Assembly: GCA_963920665.1 (NCBI GenBank) | Contig: OY987264.1 | Coordinates: 19,820,906-19,884,905, forward strand | Direction of reading: 5' to 3' | From: Straminergon stramineum | Lineage: Eukaryota; Streptophyta; Bryopsida; Hypnales; Calliergonaceae | Length of the DNA stretch: 64,000 nt | Shown here: positions 36,001 to 48,290 of the stretch, in pieces | Position numbering within the stretch: the first letter of the stretch is position 1 | Layout: each line of letters begins with the position of its first letter | The notes under the pieces: model-generated | Told to the model about the DNA's origin: nothing | What the model saw: the letters and a program-made list of their open reading frames with translations, nothing else | Databases searched by the model: none | Made by a program: the position numbers and the translations under genes

Positions 36001-39000
36001 GCCGTTATAACCATCCGGAAATTTTATTGACAGGTAAAAATTCCTCCCCCAAATTCTCAATTGTTGATCAAAAGTTGTAGAATATAAGTTGTTGAAGTAA
36101 TTACAAGAATCCACGTACAAAATTGGTTGAAATTTAATTGACCCCATAAAGATCAAGCGGTAGTCTAAAATGCCCAAATTGTAAAGATGATATATAAATG
36201 TACTTTAAAAAAATAATTTAATGACAATTTTCAAACAAAAGTTATAAAGTATGATCTGTAGGTCACTTTTTGAATTGAAAAAGTTATTTTTCAAGGTGAA
36301 ACTTTCCTATATCCTATGAGCCATAGAATATTTTTATAAAAGAGCTTTGAAAATCTATACTATACAAATGGTAGGAGAACAACAAAAGAAGCTACAAAAA
36401 TTTATGTGAATGGGAAAAACAAGATTTTGTGTTCTTGGTATATGTTTTCATGCATCCATTGTTCAAAATTTGAATGCTCAATGTTTGAGAAATTAATTGT
36501 AAAGCATTAATTCACAACTATTTATTATTGACAATTCAAATAGTATTATAATATAATTTCTAATCAAAACAACATTGATAGAATTGATGTTTTACCACTT
36601 TGTATTTTTTATATTAAGAAATAAAATCTATCTTTTTTATATTATTTACTATAATTTTCAGTTATATAAACTTTTCTCTTGTGTTAGACCTTTCAATCCT
36701 TTTGTTGATGATACTGTACATACTTTGTATGACTTTATTGTTATTTCAATATCTATATCTTTGGTTTTACAACACGAAAATAAAATTCATAGAATTTCTT
36801 TTAAATTTTAAATAAATTTATTTGAGTATTATAATATCATAAATTTTATTTCAAAATAGAAAACAATTATGCAAAAGAAAATCAGAATATGAGGATATAT
36901 TTTGACCAACTTCACATTTAGTACATCTATAATGTGAAAATAAATATTAAAAAAACATACATTTAATTTGATCTAATGATCTTTCTTATCACTATTTACA
37001 TTATTTTTATTTTTATCATGTAAATTATTGTTATCATTCATTTTGCAATATTATATAATGCACGAGGATTGTAATTTTTATGCTCAATCATTGCATTATT
37101 TTTGTGAATTTGAGAATTTTTTCACTAGAATTGAATGTGAAAAAGATGATATTGAATTTCTTTTACATATATGTTGGTTGTAGCTGGAGGTAGAACTGGG
37201 GCAACTCTTCAGCCACAACAAGCTGTTTATGTACAATCCCAACAACAACCTAATGTGCAATATCAGATGGTTCAGGTTAATATCAATTCTACTTTGTCTT
37301 CAATATTTTCTTTACAAAAAATTTGGCAATATAAAACTTAATGACATGCATAGTTAGTATGTATTTTAAGACTTACATGATAATTATCAAACTTACTTGG
37401 ATTTATGGATAAGGCATGTAATTTTTATGAATTTTAAAAAGTAAAACTCTTCAAGTAACTAAGACCATCACATAGCTTGGTCCTAAAATCAAAATATAGA
37501 GAAATCAACAATCAACCAATAGTAGTTCATTCAATATGAAAATAGTTTAATGACACTTTGGGGGATAGTCACAGTTAAATGGAAGTCTACTTGTCATGAG
37601 TATGATTTCGGATGTTTTCACCTCATTTGTTCAAAGTGAGGGCTTGTTTGAATCATGTAGTTCACTATACCAATAAAAAAATATGATGATCCAATATGAA
37701 TGGTGGTTTACATATTTATAAATAACTCTTGAGGATAAGACCTAGCAACTGACACATTCTAAAGATCTATGAAATATGATTGATTAATGTTTGAGAGAGA
37801 TACCCTTAATAGCTCTACATATCGTCGTTATAGAATTTTGAAATCGGAAGATCATATTATGTGGATCTTGTTTTACATGACAACACTTTTTTTGGTAGTG
37901 ATCTTGTTATTTGACCATTTTGGAAAGTGGACCAAATATGACCAACTTACAAAATGGTTAGATTACTACTTTAATTAAATACTTTGATTTAACATATTTA
38001 TTTCATAATGTTTTGTCATCTTATTTTAGGGTTCTAGAGTAGTTACTATATGGTGAATTTTATTAAAATGGCAGTATTATTCCACCATTTTTGACATATT
38101 CCATGCCATTTTAATGGAATGTTGCGCCATTTTACCATGATACCGCCATTTTAATGAAATTCAATATCTATGTATTAGCCTCAAGTTTTTGCTTGTCCTC
38201 AAGACTTGTTTGTAGAAGTGTAAGCCACTGCTAATGTTGCATTTTCAAAATGAAATAAATAATAAAAAAGGAAATTTGTCCTTGCATTGAAGTCTTAGTA
38301 TAAAATATTGGCAACTATAGGCTACTCCAGATTATGCATATCCCACAACAACTGCTTATCAAAGTACAACACCAACATATACAACAGCTACATCTGCATA
38401 TCCAGGTACCCAAATTGTGTATTTGATACTGCAACTCAACGTTTGAGATATGTTTTGAGTTAACCAACTATTTTCCTATAATCCCCATATTGAACCATTT
38501 TTGTCAAGTATTGTGTCAACCTTTTTAACTCCAAATAGAATTTATTTTTTTAAATTCACAAATTTTTAAAGATGTTTTCAAATAGCAACCATTTTTGTCC
38601 TTTCATTTCACCAACTAACTATAGGGGTCATCGCACCTTCTTCTCCCCATTCTCAATCTTTAGAGAATGAGGACATCAAGCTCTCTCCTTGACTTTTAGA
38701 GGGCCCATTCTCTTAAGATTGAGAACTTATTTTTGTATTCTCTAGACGTGAAGAATGGATGCAAAGATTGAGAAACCATGAAGATTGAGAAGCCGTGAAG
38801 AAGATTAATAACAAGCCGTGATTGTTCATTCTCATTCTTCACATGGTGAAAAGGGGAATCACACCTTCATGGAGAGGGGCTCTTTGAATGACTCCTCTTT
38901 TTTACTCCACACCTTCTCATTCTTCATAGAAGTTTCAATCTCGGAGTAGGTGTGACAACTGTTGGTGAACTATAACCGGCGATTCTCCACCGAACTGATT

Positions 39001-39409
39001 ACTGCAACTGATACCAACATTGCTCCACAATATGCTACTAACTCAACCAACCAATTGTCATACCCAGGTCAACAAGTTATGCAAACAGTTGAATATGTCT
39101 ACCCGACTGGAACTACAATGCAAGTTTACCCAGCGGGAGCAGCTACTCCGGGATACCTTCAAGGAGCGACAGGCCAATCTTTTCTTCCTGGAACACCAAC
39201 CCCGGCCTATACTCAAGCTCAAGTAACATATCCTCCTGGCACGCCGACTACGCAAGCTTACCCGCAAGGGACTATAGTGCAACAATACCCTCCCGGAACC
39301 AGTGGCCAAGTCTTTCCTCAAGCTCAATCTTACCCGATAGGCACCACTTTCCAACAGGGAATATCGCAAACCTATCCTCCCGGTACTACTGCTACCACAA
39401 CGCAAACCC

Positions 39410-39441
<32 letters not shown>

Positions 39442-41112
39442 ACATGTCCTCCGGGCACCACGTCGTCATCGACGTATCCTCCGGGAACCCCGTCATCCCA
39501 ATCCTATCCTCCAGGAACCACCACGACAGCGCAAGCGTATCCTTCAAGTACTGCACAACCTCCGAATCAAACTGTAGTAAATGCGCAAACGTTTCCTCCG
39601 GGTACAACTGCAGCTCCGACAACTGCAGCTGTGGAATATGGGTATCCCGTTGGTCAACAACTGCAAGAGCAACAACAGTATGTTTACGCAACTCAACAAC
39701 CTTTACAGAATGGAACGGAGTATGTCTATACTACTGAACAACCGGGGCAACAAGTTGTGACATCGGATCAATATGCAACTGCTTATGCTCCCGTTGATGC
39801 CGCGGGACAACCAACGACAGCTGATTACGCTTACACTACCGCTGCTCACAATTCTCAAGAATATGCGTATGCTGCTGCTACAGCTCAAGCTTATCATCAA
39901 GGCGCTGTGTATGTTGCACCTGTGTCAGGCTTACCTCATCCACAACGCCCAGGGGAACCAGATTGCACGGTATGTTATTCTCCATATGCTTTAGTCGTAG
40001 AAATCCACGCACTGAAAAACCCCGTTGCAAATGTTGGTTCCGTGTTAAATCTGTAGGGTTATTTTTAATCATAGTCGGGTTAATTTCAACCCAGATTTAA
40101 CACAAAACCATTCGTTTTGAATGTGTGAATTTCTACTAGTGATAATTGAATTTATCTTAAACTCAAATATTCTACAACACAAAGATTATTATAAATGATA
40201 ATTGCGGTATCGAAAACAACCGATCATGTTGAAATTCTTCAGATTTGTGAGTATGATGATTTGTTTAGGATGTATGTTTAGCAAGTGCAGAGCATGACAA
40301 CCATTTCATAATACATTCTTTCAATTGGTATAAGTGTAACCTCCTATGCAATGTACCATTTGTGAAGTGTTTTTTTAATGGGATTGCTCATGCATTTTAA
40401 TTCTTACTATATTTTGTGTTTGCAATACAGTTTTACATTAAAACAGGAGAATGTAGTTTTGGAGCTACTTGTAAATTCCATCACCCACCTGATCGTATCC
40501 CAACCGGCATTCCTAAACCAACAAGGAATCAAACAGGGGTAGTGAAGTTGAGTCTTGCAGGTCTCCCTAGAAGAGAGGTAAGCAGGTCTGATATACCAAT
40601 TCTTAAGTTTTTGATACTACTTATCAAATTTTGACATTCATTTGAAATTTTTGCTTAGTTTCCATGTAATTTATAAGTTTATTTCGCTAACATATTTTTT
40701 TTTCTTCAATTGCCATCAAAGAAGTGGATTAAAAATGTTGATGTAATAATTAAACACAAACTTTTTGTTTTTTGTTTACCAAATGTTCAAATCTAAGTTA
40801 TTTACAAATGAATGTTTTTTTCCCCCATTTGTGCTAAAATCATCTCTATTATTGAATGTGTGGTATTGTTGCTAGGGTGAGGCACCTTGCACTTATTACA
40901 TGAAGACAGGTGCATGTAAATTTGGACTAACATGTAAGTACGATCACCCACCTCCTCAAGAGATTATTGCAAGGGCAGTTGAAGCTGTTCGAGAAGGGAT
41001 TTCAAATAATCAATATGATGTGACCATCCCAACAAGTGTTGCTGAAAGTCAAGAAACCACACCATTACCTCCAGGCACTGATGTGCCACCAATTACTGCA
41101 GCAGCAATGTAA
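30038..41112 (+). CDS. Five-finger CCCH zinc-finger protein (plant ZFN/HUA1-like), 11 exons, 726 aa
   Basis: Exons: 30038-30260, 33056-33216, 33558-33626, 34154-34327, 35795-35832, 35981-36033, 37184-37275, 38321-38405, 39068-39969, 40431-40577, 40876-41112. The total is 2181 nt (727 codons) with every junction in phase. Five C-x8-C-x5-C-x3-H fingers are visible at about residues 95-114, 150-169, 214-233, 598-617 and 653-672. Fingers 2, 3 and 4 are each split by an intron. The 3+2 spacing is typical of plant ZFN/HUA1-like proteins, which bind RNA or DNA in the nucleus or cytoplasm. The linker between fingers 3 and 4 is about 360 residues, far longer than I expect for this family, and is built from YPPGT-like repeats plus a run of 11 CAA (Gln) codons at 39409-39441. 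Intron 1 is 2.8 kb; introns are AT-rich. The exon 9 acceptor was chosen at CCCAG (39064-39067) after a TACTAAC branch-like motif. Confidence 0.85.
38625..38955. repeat. Imperfect inverted repeat in intron 8 of the CCCH gene
   Basis: The left end (GGTCATCGCACCTTCTTCTC...GAGAATGAGG) and right end (CATTCTTCATAGAAGTTTCA...AGTAGGTGTGACA) are loosely reverse-complementary. The interior repeats ATTGAGAA, GTGAAGAA and CACACCTTC motifs. This looks like a small insertion element just upstream of exon 9. Confidence 0.4.
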
Positions 41113-43239
41113 ACTAAATTTTAGCAACATAAACAATATGGTTTAAAGTTTAAACATTTGATGGATGTTGCACTCTATTCCAAATCATGATTTTATTTAG
41201 TTTGAGGTGTGAGGATGAACATACAAATGTACAATTAATGGGCTCCAAAAAGTCCCTTCTCTTCATGCAAATAATTTAGTTGTAGTAATCATATTCACTC
41301 TACTATCTCCAAATTACAAATGCCCTAAGGTATGTTCACACTTTGGAGGATTCAAAGTGTCCATGAATGACTTTAACCCAAAATCCCTAAATGCCCAATC
41401 GACCAGTTTAAGGTTGTTATTCAACTTCAAGGGACACCTGGATGCAAATTTATTTATTTGTTTTGTTTCATATTTTCCTCAAGTAGTTCGTCAAGTTGTC
41501 TTTCTATATATAGTTGAAAACACTTTTGATTTGGACAAAAATTCCACCCTAGATGATTTTTCAAAGTCAAACACTCCTAGAAATCTTCATTCTAGATTCT
41601 CTTGGGAAAGAATCCTAGCCAAGTAAAAGCCATCCCCAAAATAAAATTCCATGGGTAGGCAAGTGGTGATGGGTTGATTGGTTGAAGTATGTAAGGTGAA
41701 CCTACTTATGAAAGGCCAGTCTTTTATGACAGACTCCTTGAAAACTACCCATGAGAGGATTACATCAAGGCATGACAAATCTTTTCTAATAAATTAAATG
41801 GGATTAGGACTACAATAGATTGATTTGTAATCATAATCAATGCCTTGGGAGATGGTCATGGAGTTACCAATGATTGTCATAGGACACATACACCTTTCTA
41901 GTGTAAATTGGTCATAAAAATTTATTTTTTTATTCCTTCATGTCTTGGCCATGTTAGGAAATCTTATAGACATGTTAGAAAATGTTGTGCCTACTTTAGG
42001 TAGTAAGATGATCATTATAGAAACATTTTTTTGCTGATTTGGGTAGTCTAGAGACTCTGTTGAGCCAATTAGGTTGTACACTTCAAAAATTCATAAATAA
42101 TTCTTACTTTGTCTAAAAAGTAAAATTTTGATTGCTTCCTTCATTTCTCACATTTGTCTTTGTATGGAAAAAAATCTGATTCTTTTGGCTTGTAGCAATA
42201 GCACACACTACTCATTATTTTGCCTGTCATAGGCACATTTACCTTATTGAATAGGCATTGTCAAGTGAAAATTTTGTTTCATTAATGTATCTCATAATTG
42301 CAAGACACTAAAAATAATCCTCCATTGCTCCAATACTTGTAAGTATTGGCATGCATATTCTAAATTATTCATCATTGTACTTGGTTAAAAATGACAAACT
42401 CTTCTTTTGTGAAAGTTTTGAGGTATGAACCCCCAAAATCATTGTGCCAAGGAAAAAAATTGTTTTCTTTTTCAAAAATTAAACTTCGATTGAAGACATC
42501 ATAAAATCTGTACTATCAAAGTATTTAAAACTTGGGGGGTTAAGTAATTTGGTAGTGATAAATAAGATCTCATATTTAAATTCTAAAAATGGTAGTTGGG
42601 AGGTGATTATGGAGGAAAGATCTTCCATGGGCATTTAGGGATTAAAGATTAGAGGTTAATCCACATTTCCAAAATTGTGCAAATGTATTATGAAATGCAG
42701 TATAGAAGAAGAATTTAATGATGACATTGAAACAATAGTTGTAAAATATGATCCATAGATCATGTGCATATGGTTAGATCAACTAGTTTACAAACCAATA
42801 TAAATTATTTTTCAATAAATTTCATTTTAAAAAAAAATCCATTGTAGATTGAATATTTTTTTATTTTCCCAAGATTTTTTTTCTTGTAAGTTCAAAATTT
42901 TAAGTTCTAATATAGTGATTTTTGAAGATTTTTATTTCCCTTTTTTTATGCAAGTCATTTTTCAAGGGTCATTTTTTGAATTGATTTGAACGTAAATATG
43001 TTACTTTTTGAGTCTAGACCTACCACTTGCCTTTTAGTTATTTAATATTTGCAAATAAATTTTTTTATAATTTATATGATAAAGATGTTAAAGGACTACC
43101 ATATGAGTCTTAAAAAAAAATTGATGAATGAAAAAAACACATTTTTGTGAGCTTTGGATGTGTTTGTTTTCATCCATTGTTGAAAATTTTGAACTCTGAC
43201 TTTAAGGGTTCTTGTAGAAATGAGAATCAATATTATTCC
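41113..43239. other. 3' flank of the CCCH gene and AT-rich spacer, with a possible TTAA-ended element
   Basis: No gene seen. TCCCTAAATGCCCA at about 41384-41397 is matched in reverse by TGGGCATTTAGGGA at about 42628-42641, the latter followed by TTAA. This suggests a roughly 1.26-kb relative of the TTAA-ended family, although the left TTAA would have to be mutated. Support is two short matching ends only. Confidence 0.35.
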
Positions 43240-43530
43240 ACACGTTTTTTTTTAATAAATATCCGTATCTTAAGTTAGGTTGTTTGTTTTGTTTGATTGT
43301 TATGTTGAGATTTCCCAGACACTGTGTCCCCAGCCACATGCTTGGTACTGTTGGGAAGCCCTCGACAAGAGTGGGGTGGGGTGCACAGGCTTTGTTTTGT
43401 GAAGTTTGCAACTAAGTTGGAAAAATTATTGAATTTCAAAGGTTTATTTGAATAAAAAAAATTAGAAAATTACTTTTACTTTTCTTTTGGCTGTAGCAAC
43501 GGCACACGGCACACTGTCTAGTACCTTTAA
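43240..43530 (+). repeat. Copy of the dispersed repeat family also at 10.5-11.7 kb and 55.2 kb
   Basis: It shares TAAGTTAGGTTGTTTGTTTTG...TTATGTTGAGATTTCC near its start and GGCTGTAGCAACGGCACAC-GGCACACT at its end with the copy near 55200-55460. The terminal motif, reversed, matches the copies near 10508 and 11320. It is non-coding. Confidence 0.55.
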
Positions 43531-44391
43531 AATTACAATAGCTGAACAATGTAGGGATTGCAATGTTTTGTTTACATTTGGAACTATTCTTGTACATGTA
43601 TCAAATAATAAGAAAAACAAACACGATGCTCTATAATTTTTCTTCATCTCTGCTTGTTTGAAAAGGCTTAACACGTCAAATGTTAACACCCACAGATGTT
43701 GTAGTTTGTCACGAGATAAACAGATGCTTCCGTGTCAGTTTCAGAACGCAAGATCGATGCATCGATCTTCGATCAGCAACGTACCTGCCTGCACTTCTAG
43801 CCATCTACAACTGTATCCCGTCAATTATGTACGTAATTTCAACTACGCAAGCAAACCACTACACAGTCCACTCGTGATCGAAGGTACCACGGCGCACTAC
43901 TCGTGTCACCCTTGTGTTTTCAGTATCATCGGGAGCATATTCATTAGGAAGGATGCAATTAATGCATGACACAAATTAAAAGTGAGGCCTACTCATATTT
44001 GAAGCATAAAAGAGCATTTATAAAGGTGGGTTGCTAGCAAGCAAAGCACGGAAGCACGCAAGAATCGTGTATGGTCTTCCATGAGGTGCACACAGAAGTA
44101 CTGCACCCCAAAACGGCTGCTGCGATGTGAAGAGAAACACACTAAAGTGCAAGAAAAACCAGTGAGCATACATACACGAAATGGACATGGAAAATACTCC
44201 GTACTTGGATCAATTTGCAGTACCTGTACAATTTGAAATTGCATCGATCATTGGGTCTTTCAAGTCTCCGGAACCCCCAATTAGCAGAGTGAAAACTGTA
44301 GAGGTTGTCCATTACAAAGTGATACAGTCGACCGAACAGTAATAGGGGGTGCTCAAGCATGTGAAAAATACTCCGCGATTGATGTCAATTA
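43531..44391. other. Less AT-rich spacer, no gene assigned
   Basis: Composition at about 43680-44390 is less AT-rich than its surroundings, but the short frames on both strands show no recognisable motif. A 20-bp perfect palindrome, AAGATCGATGCATCGATCTT, lies at 43750-43769. Confidence 0.4.
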
Positions 44392-45028
44392 TTAACCCTT
44401 AACACCAAAATGTGGTGTTTGGAAAACTTTGAAGTTAGATAAAACCTATGCAATTTGCTATTTTTAGTAGTTTCTATTTTTGTAAAATTCTTTTCAAAGT
44501 CTAGTTTTTGCATCAAAAATCTGATTTTGAAAATGATTGATTATGATTTTTCTATTCAAGATTTTGTGCATGGGTGTCCGTTGCAATCTAGACTTTCTGT
44601 AGGGTTGGGGGCTCTTGGAAATGGGCCTCAAATACACTAGATCTTGGAGAAAAAATCACATTCAAAAATACAATTAAAAAAATTTATAGAGTAGATTTTG
44701 AAAACCCATAAATTTATTGGGTTTATGCATGTTAGGCCCTTTATCCTCATATTTTTTTGTTGACCAACTTTTTAGATTTGACATGTGAAAAGAAAATGTT
44801 AAGAAATTTGCATTTTTAACACTTTCATGATCAAATGTTATAATCTTTCAATCCATAAGTGATATTGTTGTGTTTTCTTTTCCCATGTGATCTCTAACAT
44901 GTCTAGTTTGAATTTGTATGGTTTCTAATTTTTTTTAAATGATACAATTTATCAAAATGATGGATTTTTGTTCAATTTAGAGCAAATTCCTAGAAGCTCA
45001 AAAATGGCCTTGGACATTTAGTGGTTAA
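44392..45028 (-). mobile_element. TTAA-ended MITE-like element, copy 1 (reverse)
   Basis: It is bounded by TTAACCCTTAACACC at the left and GGCCTTGGACATTTAGTGGTTAA at the right. The reverse complement matches the element at 45366-45934 along its length, for example AATTTGCTCTAAATTGAACA, CAAATTCAAACTAGAC and GAAAACACAACAATATCACT. The copy is non-coding. TTAA at each border could be a duplicated target, as in piggyBac-like elements. Confidence 0.7.
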
Positions 45029-45365
45029 AGGATAGATTGGTGACTGTGGAAATCATTAATTTCGATACTCTAAGAATCATCAATTTATAGAAATCCAAAA
45101 GAACTCATTGGAAGTCAAACTATTGTAGAAGATCTTTCCTTTCTATACAAAAAGATACTCTATCAATCATTACACACTAAATGTCCATGTCTAAGTTTAT
45201 GAATTTGGAACTACTACATGTCTCTTGATTTTTGCAATACTGAAAGGAATAGAGGCCCCAAAGGATATAAAATCGTAGTGTTAGCTAGAAATGCATCACC
45301 TTCTCCACTCCTACTCAATACCAAGAATACAACACGAAATACAATTCATGACTTATAATTAGGGT

Positions 45366-45934
45366 TTAACCCCTAAATGCCCAAGGCCTTTTTTCAGCTT
45401 CTTGGAATTTGCTCTAAATTGAACAAAAAGATGACATCTTGAAAAGTTTGATCAATTTTCTTTAATTGTAACCTTACAAATTCAAACTAGACGTTTTAGA
45501 GATCACATGGAAAAAAGAAAACACAACAATATCACTCATAAATTGAAAAATTATAATGTTTGATCATGAGGGTGATGAAATTGTGAAAGTGATTTGATTT
45601 TTTTCAATCCCCTTTTCACATGTCAAAACCAAAAAGTTGGTCACCAAAAAAATATGAGGTTAAAGGGCAAACACATGCATAACCCTAATCAAGTTAGGGC
45701 TTTTAAAAATCTACTCTACAATTTTTTTTCAATGAATTTCTACTATGATTTTTTCTTCAAGCTCCAATGTTTTTGAGGCTCATTTCCAAGAGCCCTTAAC
45801 TCTAGAAAATCAAGATTTGCAATGGACATCCTTGTACAAAATCTTAAACAAAAAAATCATAGTTATTCATTTCCAAAATCAGATATTTAACTTCAAAGTT
45901 GTATTGACACCAAAAATTGGTGCCTTAGGATTAA
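45366..45934 (+). mobile_element. TTAA-ended MITE-like element, copy 2 (forward), facing copy 1
   Basis: It begins TTAACCCCTAAATGCCCAAG and ends GGTGCCTTAGGATTAA. It is a diverged but full-length copy of the element at 44392-45028 in the opposite orientation, with a spacer of about 337 bp. Together they form an inverted repeat with arms of about 0.6 kb. The copy is non-coding. Confidence 0.7.
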
Positions 45935-46641
45935 CCTTTAAATGACAATGGAGGACTTTTTTGTCAAGATAGAAGCGCAATTGTTTATCCTTGGAATTTT
46001 ATGCATAGAAGAGAGATCTTGCACAATAAATTGACATCTTCTAAATATTTTTGTTTTTTCTAAGTAGATGATGTCACACTATTCCAAAACGGATGACTTT
46101 ACTCACCAATCTGTCCTTAAAGGATTAAGTATGCATTGGTGTTCCTTAAAAATGCCAAAAAAATACTACTTTTTAGTATTCCAAAACTTCACTTTGAAAG
46201 GGTCTTCAAACTCAAAATATATAAGACAAAAGGAGTGAACCGAATTCTACTTACAATGCAAAATGTTTTTTTAAAATGTTATTTTCAACCTTTAGTCGAG
46301 AACATTTTGTTCAATACGAAGATGATTTTGGAACGGAAGAAGTCATTTTTATTATTATTAACGGATGTAAAGTAGACAGCCAAAAAATTGTCAGAAGGCG
46401 AAACAATGCTTTCGCGTATTGCAACAAAAGTTATTTGCTTAGAATTATCACATATATGATATTCTATAGGTTGGCATTGCCACTTCGTCTCTGAAAACAC
46501 TACCGGTATGCTAGGTGTGTTGCTTGATATCTCGCTTTCGAACTACGCATCATCTCCACGAAGATGCTGTGATGATGCCAGTCAGGTAGATTAATCTCAA
46601 GCGGAGTTGTGTGCTGAAGCCCGCAAAAGATAGACTTGCTC
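45935..46641. other. Spacer before the MED15-like cluster
   Basis: No gene seen. The part near 46500-46641 begins the duplicated block shared with 49560-49631 and 58110-58223 and would be the 3' untranslated region of copy A. The short segment around 46075-46110 resembles the sequence at 45030-45050 in reverse (CACCAATCTGTCCTT versus AAGGATAGATTGGTG). Confidence 0.4.
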
Positions 46642-47693
46642 TTATGCTGCACCTTGGCGCCTCCTCTTGAACGTATCCATAATATTCTTGATCTGTTTCT
46701 CAAAAGCTTCCACTTTGTCGATGTTGAATTCTTTTGGCACTCGCTCCTGCGGGACGCGCAGATAGGGAATCATCCGATGCAAAACGTCCTTATAGTGCTT
46801 CAGTTTCTGAAGTTGCTCGGCGGGCATGGGCTGAAAAATCACAAAAATAAAACCCAATTCAATCAGATAATGGTGACCAGGGGGGAATGTGGTCAATAGT
46901 TGAATAGTCAATAGTTGAATTGTTCCAATAGTTGAAGGTGATTATTATTAATATGATTGGAGTGTCGATCTCTAGCTGGGCAAGCACAGTAACACCGATC
47001 AAGACATTCGAAGTCTCATTCACTTGGTGCGGGAAGTAGAGCACTTTCTTCAGACCAAGACAGATTAACTAAGCGAGCCCATGTATCTATGCGCACTATC
47101 TGTGTGAACGGATGGGTGAAGGGTTCAAACCTGGTTGCTTCGGGCGGTCAGCATTCCATAGAGCTCTATCATATCTTCCAGATAGGCATTTTTCAGTTCT
47201 TGAAGCTGCAAACAAAGAAACAAAACAAATTTCATATGACGCCAAATACGACAACAGCAACAACTTCACACAATAATCCCTTAGGAATCCAGGCTTGAGT
47301 CCGACGCATTCTGACCAGTAGACATTAACATTAACACACCTTGACCCAGACTTCTTTCTTGGAGTCGTCAGGGTTCCGCGCCACACTCATCCCGCGAAAT
47401 CCAGGTTCTGCAAAGTAATTGATCCAGTTCATCAGTTCTCATCGATCGGTAGTCTGCCCTAACTAATTGAAACAGAGTGCAAACGTCGGTTTCCTGTGGC
47501 TTCCGGTCAGAGCGCCCTCGTTGGAGAGTTAATTCAAGAGAACACAACAAGAGAACAAGATCTCCGAAACCGCATACAAACCCGGAAAGTTCTAACTCCA
47601 ACAAACCTACGACGCATCCGCAAAGAAAAAACCCAATTCCCTCGGCACCAATAACGATTGCGAGAAAGGCGACTTACTTGCAGCGTAGTCCAT
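46642..47693 (-). CDS. MED15-like small protein, copy A (115 aa, 4 exons)
   Basis: Exons (minus): 47678-47693, 47340-47407, 47131-47205, 46642-46830. The total is 348 nt (116 codons) with GT-AG junctions in phase. The order is MDYAA, then a short linker ending EVWVK, then LQELKNAYLEDMIELYGML, then PMPAEQLQKLKHYKDVLHRM, then a segment ending ...FEKQIKNIM. This pattern (a helix ending in a Leu/Tyr-rich motif, then an EQ/KLK helix, then YEKQI/FEKQI) is the one that follows the KIX domain in plant MED15, a tail subunit of the Mediator complex that contacts transcription activators. The KIX domain and the long Gln-rich body are absent, so this is a stand-alone fragment. If expressed it could compete with MED15 or be non-functional. 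All splice sites and the stop are intact. Confidence 0.65.
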
Positions 47694-48290
47694 GTGACGC
47701 AGCGAGGTGTGTGAGCGGCGAAGGATGAAAGCGAGAAGTCAGATGCACCGCAGGAGCTCCTAAACGGGAAACAGAGCAAAACTTCAGGGGTCCGAAGCAC
47801 AGATGAGTTCCACCAGATCAGAAGCTCGAGGTCTGCACTGCAAAGCGTATTATGGACTTCACAAAAGTCTGTACAGACAGTTTCCCAGAAAAACAGAGGC
47901 AGATAATTTCTAACAACGGAAGACTGGAACTCAGATGGCGGAAAGAGAGGAATTCCAAAGTTGAATGCCCGCAATGCAAAGTGTTTCTATTTCTACAATA
48001 GAAAGTCTGTACGATGGGCCGGGTCCTTCGTGGAATCGCGGGCCTCGTCACCGGCGCACCGGGTCAACACCTGGACCGTCGATTGATGAATCGGCTATTT
48101 TGGGGACGATGCAACGATTCTTAGGAGCAGTGGGGCTGATCAAGAAGATCAATTTCTCCGATATCGGAGACTCTCCAGCCTCGGCGTGTGGAAGATTGCC
48201 AGCTTCTCTGAACCTAATGGTGCGCAAGTGGCTCTCAGGGCGGCATTGTGCAGCACAGAACTGAAGCTCCGATATCGGAACACTTTTACC
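47694..48290. repeat. Duplicated upstream segment of MED15-like copy A
   Basis: This block recurs, diverged, at about 50661-51240 and 51361-52150. Landmarks are GGGAAACAGAGCAAAACTT, GTCTGTACGATGGGCCGGG, CGATTCTTAGGAGCAGTGGG and GGAAGATTGCCAGCTTCTCT. Short frames on the plus strand (for example from the ATG at 48014) are partly shared between copies but break at different places, so I do not call a gene. It carries palindromes TCTCCGATATCGGAGA (48155-48170) and TCCGATATCGGA (48268-48279). The TA at 47994-47995 is the empty site of the MITE found at 51665-51850. Confidence 0.65.

Noticed and set aside
42530..42550. GGGGGGTTAAG near 42534 as another TTAA-family terminus
   Set aside because: The following bases (AACTTGG in reverse context) do not match the CCCCTAAA terminus, so it is likely chance.
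47096..47974. Several minus and plus frames in and around MED15-like copy A
   Set aside because: They cross introns of the spliced model or are antisense to it; the four-exon model is in phase and repeated in copy C.
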